Shown one piece after another: positions 49,122-57,705 of a DNA stretch of 64,000 nt. Where the stretch lies: assembly GCF_035975855.1 (NCBI RefSeq), contig NZ_CP109055.1, positions 10,230,001 through 10,294,000 on the forward strand, read 5' to 3'. A program made the translations under genes and the position numbers. Numbering within the stretch: position 1 is the first letter of the stretch; each line of letters begins with the position of its first letter. This DNA comes from Streptomyces sp. NBC_01304. GTDB lineage: Bacteria; Actinomycetota; Actinomycetes; Streptomycetales; Streptomycetaceae. Below the pieces are notes generated by a model. It worked only from the letters and a program-made list of their open reading frames with translations, had not been told where the DNA came from and ran no database searches.

Positions 49122-49895
49122 TCACTGCCCGGCGGCGGCCCGCTCGGGGAAGTTCTTCTGCTCGTTCCAGCGGACGGTGATGTGCCCGGCCGTCTTGCCG
49201 ATCAGCGGGTCGACGTTGATCCCCGCGGCCGTCTTGACGGCGGCGGCGGTCTCCGCGGTCAGCCGGACCGGCAGCGCGGTCGGGCCCCAGCTCCACTTGC
49301 CGTACGCGTCCTTCTTGGGCAGCAGCGAGCCGTTGAAGAACGCCTCGATGATCTCCAGGGTGAGGAAGCGGGTGTTCTCCTTGGCCTTCACACCGTTGAC
49401 GTAGGGCGTGATGTAGAAGCCGCCGGTGCCCGGGCGCAGGCCCAGCCAGGCGCCGTTGGCGGCGATGCCCTTCTTGCCGCCGTCGATCTCGAGGGCGAAC
49501 CCGCCCGGATAGTCGATCTTGGTGGCGGACTGCAGCAGCCGGCTCGCCATGGTGGGCATGTCGAAGACCTTGAGGTCGAGGCCGTCGAGCCCGGCGCCCA
49601 CCGGCATGTAGAAGCCGTCGTTGGGGTCGCGCAGTGCGCCGTCGGGCTTGCTGAGGTCCTTGGGGAGGGCGGTCCAGGGGGCGATGTAGCGGAACTTCGC
49701 CTTGTTGTCCTTGAGGGCCTTCTTGACCTCGGGGGTGAACTCGACGAAGGCGTAGCCGCCACCGGCGACGTAGAGGCCCGTGCTCTGGATCGTCGGATCC
49801 GGGGGCGGATCCTCGACCGCCGCGGCGGGCAAGGCGCTGGTCAGGACGGCGGCTGCGGCCATGGCGACGGTGGCAAGACGGGTGGTGAGGCGCAT
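49122..49895 (-). CDS. Secreted protein of unknown function (HtaA-like features possible)
   Basis: A 257-residue exported protein: signal peptide LATVAMAAAAVLTSALPAAAVE, then about 230 residues rich in beta strands (GLYVAGGGYAFVEFTPEV, KFRYIAPWTALPK, GFYMPVGAGLDGLDLKVFDMP, GFALEIDGG). The two-repeat layout with ALEIDGGKKGI and TLEIIEAFF, each followed by Pro-rich turn, is weakly reminiscent of HtaA-type or streptomycete surface proteins. No transmembrane anchor at the C-terminus, so secreted freely. Confidence 0.7.
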   Translation of the reverse strand: MRLTTRLATVAMAAAAVLTSALPAAAVEDPPPDPTIQSTGLYVAGGGYAFVEFTPEVKKALKDNKAKFRYIAPWTALPKDLSKPDGALRDPNDGFYMPVGAGLDGLDLKVFDMPTMASRLLQSATKIDYPGGFALEIDGGKKGIAANGAWLGLRPGTGGFYITPYVNGVKAKENTRFLTLEIIEAFFNGSLLPKKDAYGKWSWGPTALPVRLTAETAAAVKTAAGINVDPLIGKTAGHITVRWNEQKNFPERAAAGQ

Positions 49896-50223
49896 CCAGG
49901 GCTCCTAGAGGTCTCGGAGAGGCATGGGGATACTCCGAGCACAGCCTGGACACCCCTGAGGCGCACCTGGTCGGGACCGAACGAGTGGTACGGCCCGGTC
50001 TCCTCATGCGGCAATGTCGCCCGGGGAGAGACGGGCCCCGGGTGGGGGCCGACCAGTGCGTTTTCGGCCGTCCTGCGTCAATGGCAGGCGGAATCCGGCC
50101 CGTTGAGAGCGGCCGGACCCGGGACCTGACCACATCCTCGCCGGACGCTCAGAATGGGCACGTGGAAGGGACAGCCGACCCTGCTCCCCTCCGCGCTGCG
50201 TGCCGGGAGGGGGGACCTCTATG
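49896..50223. other. Intergenic region, nothing recognised
   Basis: Both strands were read; no protein, palindrome or clear promoter stood out. It must contain the promoter of the secreted protein gene to its left. Confidence 0.5.
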
Positions 50224-50376
50224 TCAGGCCGGCAGGTACCGGACGCGCTCAAGGTCTTCGAAGGTGAGCGGAGACCCCTCGGCGATGGTGAGCCCGATCC
50301 GCGCGCAGGAGCCGACGAACAACCGCTGATCCTGTGCGCCGATCTCCACGTCGACCGGAAGCTGTTGCAGTGCCAC
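50224..50376 (-). CDS. 50-residue small protein, GTG start
   Basis: Starts with GTG 5 nt after AAGGAGG, a near-perfect ribosome site. Encodes VALQQLPVDVEIGAQDQR, then LFVGSCARIGLTIAEGSP and LTFEDLERVRYLPA. Codon usage is normal for the genome. A helix-strand-helix could be formed; there is one Cys. No family recognised. Confidence 0.6.
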   Translation of the reverse strand: MALQQLPVDVEIGAQDQRLFVGSCARIGLTIAEGSPLTFEDLERVRYLPA

Positions 50377-50774
50377 GGGAACCTCCTTCGAGCGGACGTG
50401 CGAGCACGCCGCAACCCAGGAGGGCGGGGCGGGCCGGTCGCCAGGGAACGACCCGGGGTTTCCCCCGGGGTGGCGAGCGGAGCGGACACCGATGGATCGC
50501 CTCGGCGCCGTGGGACCCGGCGGCGGACCGCGTCGTCCGGATCCCGGCTCCGCCCGGGAGCGTACGCGCGGCCGAAACCACGCCGGACGGCCGCTTTCCG
50601 CGCCCGATCCGGCGGCCCTCGGGTCGGCGGATTCCGGGGACAGCCCTGGGTGCATCCCTGGGGTGTTGCCCCGGCTCCCGCTCCTGGCGTGCGTCGTGCA
50701 TGTGCCGGGCCGACCGCTCGCGGTGCACCGCCGAGAGGCGTCTGTCCGGCCGGCGAAAACAGGGGGACGCTGCC
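50377..50774. other. Intergenic region, no gene recognised
   Basis: About 400 bp between the short minus-strand gene and the lipoprotein gene. A frame stays open but reads as Arg/Pro/Gly-rich composition, typical of non-coding high-GC DNA. Confidence 0.5.
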
Positions 50775-51413
50775 ATGACAGGAAACCTGCAACTCACCGA
50801 TGTGCAGCGGAAGTTGTACGCCCACACCTCTGCCCCGCCCGTCAGGTCCGCCGCACGACGGCCGGGCATCCGCGCGGCCGGGGCGCTCGTCGCCGCGCTG
50901 CTGCTCGGAAGCGCCGCGGCCTGCTCCTCGCCCGACCCGCCCGATCCACCCCGCGCCGGGACCTCCGCCACGCGCCCGACGCCCAGTCCGTCGGCCGAGG
51001 CCCCGACCGCGACGGATCGGAGCGAGGCGCCGGATGAGGCAGCGCTCCCCGAGATTCTCGTGGGCGCCTGGGAGAGCAATCCGCCCAAGGGCACCGCCTC
51101 CATCACCTACCGGTTCACGGCGGACGGGCGCTACATGTACGTCGGTCTGCTCTTCGTCGCCAACGGGGAGGGAGATGTCGCCCAGGCCACCTTCGTCGCG
51201 GAAGGCACCGCCCGCGTCGAGGGCGACGCACTCCTCCTGACCCCGGTCACGGCCACCAGGTCGCTGCACGATCCGACCAATCCGGCCGGCGACTACACCG
51301 ACCGGCCCTCCGACCTGACGCCCACCCGCCACCTCTGGGAAGTCGCCGACGACATGCTGGCGCTCACCGACGCACAGGGTGCGCAGATCGTCTTCGAGCG
51401 GCAGTCGCTGTGA
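50775..51413 (+). CDS. Lipoprotein with lipocalin-like domain
   Basis: A 212-residue lipoprotein. AGGGGG precedes the ATG. An unusually long 28-residue polar N-terminus precedes the hydrophobic stretch GALVAALLLGSAAAC, whose lipobox is AAAC (weak). A Ser/Pro/Thr linker follows, and the rest is a beta barrel: LPEILVGAWESNPPKGTASITYRFTADGRYMYVGLLFV, ATFVAEGTARVEGDALLLTPVTATRSL, ADDMLALTDAQGAQIVFERQSL. Ligand unknown. Its stop overlaps the GTG of the next gene, so the pair is translationally coupled. Confidence 0.75.
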   Translation: MTGNLQLTDVQRKLYAHTSAPPVRSAARRPGIRAAGALVAALLLGSAAACSSPDPPDPPRAGTSATRPTPSPSAEAPTATDRSEAPDEAALPEILVGAWESNPPKGTASITYRFTADGRYMYVGLLFVANGEGDVAQATFVAEGTARVEGDALLLTPVTATRSLHDPTNPAGDYTDRPSDLTPTRHLWEVADDMLALTDAQGAQIVFERQSL

Positions 51414-52678
51414 CCTCCCGGCCGCAGCGCTTCAGCCTCCGGATCCGCGTCCAGATCACCCTGCTCGCGGTCGTCGTCGGTGCGACCCTGCTGGCCGGCT
51501 GGCAGCTCAGCCAGTCGTCCGGCTCCTACCAGAGCGCGGTGCGGGAGGACCTCCGCCGCCAGGCCGCCATGATCGAGGACATCCGGAAGGTCTACGCCGA
51601 CGAGGCGCCCCGCGCCTTGCAGGTGGCCGTCGCACAGGCCCGGGCCGACCGGCTGCGACCCCTCAGGAACCAAGGAAGGCTCGCGGCGTCCGAGTACACC
51701 CTGGCCTCCCAGTTCGCCTTCCACATGCGCCGTTCCTCTCCCCGCGACAGCCTGCTCGGCAACGACGGCTACCGCTACCAGGATCTCGGCTACGACGTGC
51801 TGCGACGGCTGGCCGACGTGCAGCACGACTCACCCGAGCTGTACGGGCTCGACCCCGACGCGCGCATGCGCGCCGGGGACCGGTGGGCGACCTGGGGCCT
51901 TGCCGCCGCCGGAGTGGGAGCGGGGGCCGTGCTCGCCGCCGTGTGCGCCGCGAACGTCGTGCGGCCCCGGCGAATGCAGCGGGCTCCGGCGCCGTCCGCA
52001 AGCAGGGTGCTGAGGGAACTGGAACTCCTGCCCCAGCCCGCCACCGCGCGGACCGGGCATCGTCGCGGCGCCCTGTTCCACCTGTCCGTCTTCGTCCTGC
52101 CGCTGGTGCTGACCCTGGGCCAGATCCTCGTGGCGGGCGCCGAACAGCGCGCCCAGGCGGAAGCCTCGCGCAAGGCCGCCCAGGTGAGCGCCTCCATCGA
52201 CGGGTACGGCCTGCGCACCGCCTTCCACACCGAGGCCCAACAGACGGCTCTCGCGGTGGAGTTCGCCGCCACAGCGCGTGAACTGGCCTCCCTGGACACG
52301 GGGGTCAGCCCGCGCGACGCACAAGACGAGCGGGTCCTTGCGGCCGTGGAGAGCACGCTCGCGGTCCGGGTCCGGGCGATCGCCGACTACATGGGGCGGA
52401 CCCCGGGGCCACAGGACCGCATCGACGCGACCGCGGCCAACGCGCTGAGCGTACGGCCAAAGACCCTCTCGGCGGCCGTCGCCGAGCAGAACCACCAAGT
52501 GACCCTGGCCGAACAGGCCGGCCGCCGCTCCCTGCTGCTGTCCGCGGCCACGGCCCTGGCCGTCGTCGCCGAAATCCTGGCCGTGGCCGCCTTCGCCATC
52601 GGGCGCCCCCGCTGGCTGTGGTGGCCCGCGCTCGGTGCGCTCGCCTCGACGGCACTCGCGGTCGTCGCCTTCATCTGA
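51410..52678 (+). CDS. Multi-pass membrane protein with two similar halves
   Basis: A 422-residue protein beginning with a GTG that overlaps the previous stop (GTGA). TM1 RIRVQITLLAVVVGATLLAGW, then an outside helical loop; TM2 WGLAAAGVGAGAVLAAVCAANVV; a cytosolic linker; TM3 LFHLSVFVLPLVLTLGQILVAG; a second outside loop; and TM4/TM5 in the last 70 residues. Loops are helical and charged, so a dimeric coiled coil sensor without kinase domain is possible. No family recognised. The lipoprotein encoded before it is probably its partner. Confidence 0.7.
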   Translation: MTSRPQRFSLRIRVQITLLAVVVGATLLAGWQLSQSSGSYQSAVREDLRRQAAMIEDIRKVYADEAPRALQVAVAQARADRLRPLRNQGRLAASEYTLASQFAFHMRRSSPRDSLLGNDGYRYQDLGYDVLRRLADVQHDSPELYGLDPDARMRAGDRWATWGLAAAGVGAGAVLAAVCAANVVRPRRMQRAPAPSASRVLRELELLPQPATARTGHRRGALFHLSVFVLPLVLTLGQILVAGAEQRAQAEASRKAAQVSASIDGYGLRTAFHTEAQQTALAVEFAATARELASLDTGVSPRDAQDERVLAAVESTLAVRVRAIADYMGRTPGPQDRIDATAANALSVRPKTLSAAVAEQNHQVTLAEQAGRRSLLLSAATALAVVAEILAVAAFAIGRPRWLWWPALGALASTALAVVAFI

Positions 52679-52753
52679 CCTCGGCCACCTGACCTCGACC
52701 ATCTGACCTCAACTTCCCGACCTCGAGTGCCCATCTCGACCATCCGACCTCGA
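52672..52753. repeat. Degenerate 14-bp tandem repeat
   Basis: About five diverged copies of CATCTGACCTCGAC follow the membrane protein stop codon and fill the gap to the next ribosome site. Confidence 0.75.
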
Positions 52754-52806
52754 GCAGACTGCCGGGAGGAGACCGACGGGTCGCCTCCCGGGGATCGGAG
52801 CCCGCA

Positions 52807-53535
52807 ATGACCAGCCGGCACAGTCCCCTCCTCGCCCTGATCGCCTGCGTGGTCCTCACCGCGAGCGGCTGCTTCGGCGGCGACGACCCGGAGCCGAGCA
52901 CCCCGACGAGCGCCGCGGCACCGGCCACGGCCCGCAGCGCCGCCCCGCCGGACGACCAGGAGGAGCCGCCTCCCGCCGGCACGCAGGACGCCGGCTGGCA
53001 GGCGGAGGCGGAGGACGCCGTATCCGTGGTGGACGGATTCTGGCGCGCCCACTGGAACGACCACTTCAGCGGTGTCTACGAGGCCCCGACGGTCGTCGGC
53101 GCCTACATCGCCGACGACGCGGACGCACCGGACTGCGCCGGTGAACCGGCCGCCGCGTTCAACGCGTTCTACTGCCCGCCCGAGGATTTCATCGCCTGGG
53201 ACGTGCAGTTGATGAGCGCCGGCTACGAAGAGGGCGACGCCTGGATCTACTTGGTGATCGCCCACGAGTGGGCCCACGCCGTGCAGAACAGGGTCGAGGG
53301 CCTTTCGGTCGACGCGGCGGAACTGCAGGCCGACTGCCTCGCGGGAGCGACCCTCTTCGGCGCCGACGACCTGCAGTTCGAGCCCGGCGACACCGACGAA
53401 CTCGCCCAGGCCCTCACTGCCCTCGCCGACACCACGCCGTGGACCAGCTCCCAGGACCACGGCGACGCCGACGAGCGGGTCACCGCGTTCAGCAGCGGCG
53501 GCAGCGACGGAGTCCCGGCCTGCCTGCCCGCATGA
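52807..53535 (+). CDS. Neutral zinc metallopeptidase lipoprotein (YpfJ-type)
   Basis: A 242-residue secreted peptidase. A lipobox (LTASGC) sits behind a typical signal peptide, followed by a Pro/Ala linker. The catalytic HExxH is HEWAH in YLVIAHEWAHAVQN, followed by ELQADCLAGATLFGADD, the Asp-containing second motif of the PF04228 family. Earlier in the protein DCAGEPAAAFNAFYCPPEDFIAWD matches the family. Substrate unknown. Codes for a functional enzyme, metal ligands all present. Confidence 0.88.
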   Translation: MTSRHSPLLALIACVVLTASGCFGGDDPEPSTPTSAAAPATARSAAPPDDQEEPPPAGTQDAGWQAEAEDAVSVVDGFWRAHWNDHFSGVYEAPTVVGAYIADDADAPDCAGEPAAAFNAFYCPPEDFIAWDVQLMSAGYEEGDAWIYLVIAHEWAHAVQNRVEGLSVDAAELQADCLAGATLFGADDLQFEPGDTDELAQALTALADTTPWTSSQDHGDADERVTAFSSGGSDGVPACLPA

Positions 53536-53665
53536 CGCACCCGGCACGGACGGACAAGCGGCGGGCGTCACCCCAACGGCCGTGAGCGCGAGCCCGGCAG
53601 GTGGTCGGGATGCGACGGTGGGAGCCGCAGGACAGGCCTGTGACCTTGTGCGAGCGGGAGCCGGC

Positions 53666-54190
53666 ATGACCTGTTTCGACCGACGTGATCTGGGCCTGCT
53701 CCTCCTGCGCGTGGGCATCGGCGGGGTGGTGGCTGCGCACGGTGCGCAGAAGGTCTTCGGCTGGTTCGGCGGCGGCGGTCTCGAAGGGACCGGCCGCTTC
53801 ATGGAGTCCGTCGGCTACCGGCCGGGGAAGGTGAGTGCCCTGGCGGCCGGGCTGACGGAGCTGGGCGGCGGATCGCTCCTCGCGCTCGGACTGGCCACAC
53901 CGGCGGCCGGCGCCGCCGCCGCGGGCGCGATGGCGGGAGCCGCCTCCGTGCACGTGCCCAACGGCTTCTTCGCGCAGGGCGGCGGCTACGAGTACCCGGC
54001 CGCGCTGGGCCTGACGACCGTCGGCCTCGCCGTCACGGGGCCCGGCCGCCTCTCCCTCGACCACGCCCTCGACCACACCTTGAACCGTGACTGGATGGTC
54101 CCGGCGGCCCTGCTGGGAACGGCAGCGGTCACAGCGATGGTGGTCGGCGCCCGGAACAGAAGAGTGCGCGAGGCGGGGGAAGGCGAGTAA
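53666..54190 (+). CDS. DoxX-family membrane protein
   Basis: A 174-residue protein with four helices. The start MTCFDRRDLGLLLLRVGIGGVVAAHGAQKVFGWFGGGG is the DoxX signature, with GREG at the ATG. FMESVGYRPGKVSALAAGLTELGGGSLLALGLATP, GAMAGAASVHVPNGFFAQGGGYEYPAALGLTTVGLAVTGPG complete it. The family takes part in thiol stress responses and lipid integrity of the membrane in mycobacteria; function here not known. ATG 53666 has GGGAG 5 nt upstream. Confidence 0.88.
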   Translation: MTCFDRRDLGLLLLRVGIGGVVAAHGAQKVFGWFGGGGLEGTGRFMESVGYRPGKVSALAAGLTELGGGSLLALGLATPAAGAAAAGAMAGAASVHVPNGFFAQGGGYEYPAALGLTTVGLAVTGPGRLSLDHALDHTLNRDWMVPAALLGTAAVTAMVVGARNRRVREAGEGE

Positions 54191-54212
54191 CAGGGTCGTG
54201 GCGGACGTAACG

Positions 54213-55505
54213 ATGGCCGATCCCGCCGATCCCGCCGAGGCGCCGGTGTCCGGCCCGGGTGGTCGTCGCTGGGTCTGGGCCTCCATCGTCTCGCTGGCGG
54301 TGTTCCTGTACGGCTACTGCGCAGGCGTGGCCGGCGGAGCCGTCCTCTACATCCCGGACGACTACCGCCTGTCCACGTCCCAGAAGGGCCTGGTCGTCTC
54401 CGTCTTCCTGCTCGGCGCCGCCGTGGGGGCGCTGGGCACCGGGCGGATCAGCGACCGCTACGGCCGCAAGCCGGTCCTGGTGGCGAGCGGCGTGCTCTTC
54501 GCCGTCGGCATGCTGGTCACGATGACCGCCCCGGACCTCGTGGTGCTGCTGCTCGGCCGGGTGGTGCAGGGCCTCGCGGCGGGCCTGGCCTCGGCCGTCG
54601 TACCCGTCTACCTCTCCGAGGTCTCCACGCCGCGCATCCGGGGCCGGATGGTCTCCCTCAACCAACTGGGCGTCACCCTCGGCCTGTTGGCCGCCTATCT
54701 GGTCGGCCTCGCCTTCTCCGGCGCACGGGACTGGCGCTGGATGTTCGGCGCCGGCCTGGTCCCCACCGTCGTACTCCTCGCCGGGCTGCTCTTCGTCCCC
54801 GAGTCCTCGGCGCGGCACTCGTCCGAGGACGCCTCGTCGGGCAGCGGCGGATTCAAGGCGCTCCTCGACCGTTCGCTGCGGCCCGCCATGGCGATCGGCC
54901 TCGTCCTCGCGGTCCTGCAGCAGGTCGCGGGCATCAACGCCGTGCTCTACTTCGCGCCGACCATCATGCAGGACACCGGCCTCGACGCCTCCAACTCCCT
55001 CCTGTACTCGGTGTACCTGGGCGCCCTGAACGTGGTCCTGACCATGGTCTCGATCCAACTGGTCGACCGCTGGGGCCGCAGGCCGCTGCTGTTGCTGTCG
55101 ACGGGCCTGATGGTGGTGGCCCTGATCCCGCTGGGCGCGAGCTTCGTGTGGGACCTGGGCTCCGGCCCGATCGCCCTGATCTGCCTCCTCGCGTACGTCG
55201 CCGCCTTCGCGATCGGTCTCGGCCCGGTCTTCTGGCTGATGGTTCCGGAGATGCTGCCGGCGAAGGCGCGGGCCGCGGGCGCGGCGCTGTGCACGATGGC
55301 CAACTGGGCGGCGAACTTCGTCGTCAGCCAGTTCTTCCTGAACGTCATCGACGCCATCGGTGAGGGCCAGACCTTCTGGCTCTTCGCGGTGCTGTGTGCG
55401 GCGGGCTTCTTCTACATCCTGTGGCGCGTCCCGGAGACCAAGGACCGCACGGTCGGCGAGATCACGGCAGGCCTGGGGGCTCAGCACGCTCGGAGGGCCG
55501 GTTAG
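54213..55505 (+). CDS. MFS transporter, sugar porter type
   Basis: A 430-residue 12-TM transporter. The sugar-porter marks are all present: VAGGAVLYIPDDYRLSTSQKGLVVS in helix 1-2, GRISDRYGRKP (motif A), VPVYLSEVSTPRIRGRMVSLNQL (PESPR/RGR-type), VLQQVAGINAVLYFAPTI and VPEMLPAKARAAGAAL. The start may be the GTG at 54198 five codons earlier; neither has a good ribosome site. Substrate could be a sugar, polyol or organic acid. Confidence 0.9.
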   Translation: MADPADPAEAPVSGPGGRRWVWASIVSLAVFLYGYCAGVAGGAVLYIPDDYRLSTSQKGLVVSVFLLGAAVGALGTGRISDRYGRKPVLVASGVLFAVGMLVTMTAPDLVVLLLGRVVQGLAAGLASAVVPVYLSEVSTPRIRGRMVSLNQLGVTLGLLAAYLVGLAFSGARDWRWMFGAGLVPTVVLLAGLLFVPESSARHSSEDASSGSGGFKALLDRSLRPAMAIGLVLAVLQQVAGINAVLYFAPTIMQDTGLDASNSLLYSVYLGALNVVLTMVSIQLVDRWGRRPLLLLSTGLMVVALIPLGASFVWDLGSGPIALICLLAYVAAFAIGLGPVFWLMVPEMLPAKARAAGAALCTMANWAANFVVSQFFLNVIDAIGEGQTFWLFAVLCAAGFFYILWRVPETKDRTVGEITAGLGAQHARRAG

Positions 55506-55538
55506 GGTCGGTCAGGGCCGACACAATGCGCGCCGCCG

Positions 55539-56387
55539 TCAGCTGAAGTCCGCCACGTGGTCCGCCACCCACTCCCGGTACGTCCGCCCCGGCCGCCCCG
55601 TGATCCGCTCGACGGCCGGCGAGACCGTCTCCGGCTCCGCCACCATGTGCCGGTGCGCCGCCACGATGCCCTGCGCGTACTCCGGCGGCAGCCCCTGGGC
55701 CTCGTAGGCCGCCGCCGCCTCCGCCTCGCCGATCTCCTCGAACTCGAGCCCCCGGGCCAGGACTTCGCCGATCGTACGGACCTGCTCGGCCTGCGTGAGT
55801 GCCTGCGGCCCGGTCAGGTGTGGCGCGGCGCCCACCAGTTCGTCGGTGGTCAGCGCCCGTACCGCTACGGCCGCGATGTCCGCCTCGTGGATCAGCGACC
55901 GGGTGGCGCGGGCATGCGCACCGCGCACCACGTCCCCGCCGCGGATCTGCTCGGCCCACCCCAGCGTGTTCGCGGCGAACCCGCCGGCGCGCAGCAGCGT
56001 CCACTCCAGCCCCGACCCCCGGATGGCCCGCTCGATGGCGGTGTGAGTCCCGAGGATCCCGGGCTCCGGCTCGCCGGAGTCGTCGTCGGGAACGCCGTGC
56101 GCCGACAGATGGACGACCCTTCCGGCGTGCTTCTCCACGGCCGCGAGCACGTCGTACGCGCCCTCCACGGCAGGCAGCGGCCATACCAGGAAGACCGCGT
56201 CCACGCCCTCGGCCGCCCGCTGGACCGACTGCGCATCCGTGAGGTCGCCGCGAGCCAACTCCACCCCGGCGGGAAGCGCGGCCGACTGTGGGTCACGCAC
56301 CAGGGCCCGCACCCCGACCCCCGCATCCCGCAATTGTGCGACGACCTGTCGGCCGACCTTGCCGGTGGCACCGGTGACCAGAATCAT
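55539..56387 (-). CDS. NmrA-like NAD(P)-binding protein
   Basis: A 282-residue atypical SDR. ILVTGATGKVGRQVVAQLRDAG is the N-terminal Rossmann motif GxxGxxG, VRALVRDPQ binds NADP, and there is no YxxxK. WPLPAVEGAYDVLAAVEKHAGRVVHLSAHGV and TLLRAGGFAANTL are typical of NmrA and isoflavone-reductase-like proteins; many are redox sensors or quinone reductases. GAGGAGAT precedes the ATG. The promoter has the dyad CAACCT-N6-AGGTTG. Confidence 0.87.
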   Translation of the reverse strand: MILVTGATGKVGRQVVAQLRDAGVGVRALVRDPQSAALPAGVELARGDLTDAQSVQRAAEGVDAVFLVWPLPAVEGAYDVLAAVEKHAGRVVHLSAHGVPDDDSGEPEPGILGTHTAIERAIRGSGLEWTLLRAGGFAANTLGWAEQIRGGDVVRGAHARATRSLIHEADIAAVAVRALTTDELVGAAPHLTGPQALTQAEQVRTIGEVLARGLEFEEIGEAEAAAAYEAQGLPPEYAQGIVAAHRHMVAEPETVSPAVERITGRPGRTYREWVADHVADFS

Positions 56388-56431
56388 GACGATCTCCTCG
56401 CTCGAATGACGATCACGACCCCCAAAGGGTG

Positions 56432-56456
56432 CAACCTGAACAAAGGTTGAGGTCAA
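56432..56456 (-). promoter_or_regulatory. NmrA-like gene operator: dyad with TTGACC box
   Basis: On the minus strand TTGACC (56451-56456) precedes the inverted repeat CAACCT-N6-AGGTTG. The layout mirrors the MarR gene promoter (TTGACCTC followed by a dyad), but no good -10 is found 19 bp away (CACCCT). Confidence 0.45.
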
Positions 56457-56484
56457 GCCCGTGACCCGGCACGTCCCATGACGC

Positions 56485-57570
56485 TCAGACCGCAGTCGCC
56501 TCGACGACCGAAGCGAAGGCCTTGGTGGCGATGACGCGTTCCGGGCGGAACCCTGCCGCCGTCAGGAGCGTGCCGAACTCGGCCTCCGTGCGCTCCCGGC
56601 CGCGCAGCACCGCCAGCATGACGATGTCGACCAGCTTGCCCAGATCCGGTTCGTTGCCCGGGGCCAGCACGGCGTCCACCACGAGCAGCCGGGCCCCGGC
56701 CGGTGCCGCGGCCCGGACCGCGCGCAGGATGCGCAGGCAGTCCTCGTCGTTCCAGTCGTGCAGCACGTGCTTGAGCAGGTAGAGGTCGCCGCCCGCCGGT
56801 ACGGACGTGAAGAAGTCGCCGCCCTCCGCCCGCCAGCGACCCGCCAACTCCTCGTTGTCCAGGTGGTGTTCGCCGACGACCTGCGGCTGGTCGAAGAGCA
56901 CGCCGGTCAGCCCGGGGGCGCGGTTCAGCACGGCCCGCAGGAGCCCGCCGCGGCCGCCCCCGACATCGACGACCGTGCCGCTGTCCGGCAACGTACAACT
57001 GTCGGCGACGATGTCGTCGACCGATCCGGAGAAGGCGGCCATGCCGGCGTCGAACGCCTGCTGTTCGGCGGGCTCGGACATGAGATGGGCGAAGAACGTC
57101 CGGCCGTACACCGCGTCGAAGGCCGGTGCGCCGGTACGTACCGTCTCCGCGAGCCCGCCCGCCGAGCGCTGCATGAACTCGGCCGTGAAGGTGAGCGTCG
57201 AGGCGTGCTGCGAGCCGGGTGTGTCGCGGCGCAGCAGGTGCGCGGCCGGTGTCAGGCCGAACGCGCCGGCGTCGTCCTCGTGGAAGACGCCGTGCATGGC
57301 GAGCAGTCGCAGCACGCGCTGCAGGGACGGGGCGTGGGTGCCCGAGCGGTGGGCGAGTTCCGCCACGGGCAGCGGGCCGTCGGCGAGATGGTCGGCGATG
57401 TGGTGGACGGCCGCGGCGTTCAGCGCGCCCACGGTGAACGAGGCGAGCGCGAGGTCGTGCAGGAGGCCGGCCGCAAGGGCGGGGGAGTCGGCGGGGTGAC
57501 CAGCGGGGCGACTCGATGAAATCGTCAACGTCCGTGTCCCGTCGTCGAGTTGAGAATGTCGGTCGGTCAT
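56485..57570 (-). CDS. O-methyltransferase (plant COMT/acetylserotonin type, dimerisation domain)
   Basis: A 361-residue SAM-dependent O-methyltransferase. The N-terminal dimerisation winged-helix domain includes ALNAAAVHHIADHLADGPLPVAELAHRSGTHAPSLQRVLRLLAMHGVF, and the C-terminal domain has VVDVGGGRGGLLRAVLNRAPGL (SAM motif I), GDFFTSVPAGGDLYLLKHVLHDWND (catalytic His before DWND) and RLLVVDAVLAP. These enzymes methylate phenolic OH groups of polyketides or other metabolites. No polyketide synthase is nearby. The start is the ATG MTDRHSQ. Confidence 0.92.
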   Translation of the reverse strand: MTDRHSQLDDGTRTLTISSSRPAGHPADSPALAAGLLHDLALASFTVGALNAAAVHHIADHLADGPLPVAELAHRSGTHAPSLQRVLRLLAMHGVFHEDDAGAFGLTPAAHLLRRDTPGSQHASTLTFTAEFMQRSAGGLAETVRTGAPAFDAVYGRTFFAHLMSEPAEQQAFDAGMAAFSGSVDDIVADSCTLPDSGTVVDVGGGRGGLLRAVLNRAPGLTGVLFDQPQVVGEHHLDNEELAGRWRAEGGDFFTSVPAGGDLYLLKHVLHDWNDEDCLRILRAVRAAAPAGARLLVVDAVLAPGNEPDLGKLVDIVMLAVLRGRERTEAEFGTLLTAAGFRPERVIATKAFASVVEATAV

Positions 57571-57607
57571 CCTCGCAGCGCGCGCCGGGACCCGCACCGG
57601 TGCGAAC

Positions 57608-57651
57608 CGGACGGCCCCCCGCTCCCAGGAGGCGGGGCGGGGGGCCGTCCG
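57608..57651. terminator. Terminator after the NlpC/P60 gene
   Basis: CGGACGGCCCCCCGC and GCGGGGGGCCGTCCG-type arms flank a short loop, downstream of the minus-strand NlpC/P60 gene. Confidence 0.85.
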
Positions 57652-57705
57652 ACGCTGACCGGCAGGTCGGCCGATCCGGGCCGCGTCAGCAGATCCGGAC
57701 CGGAG

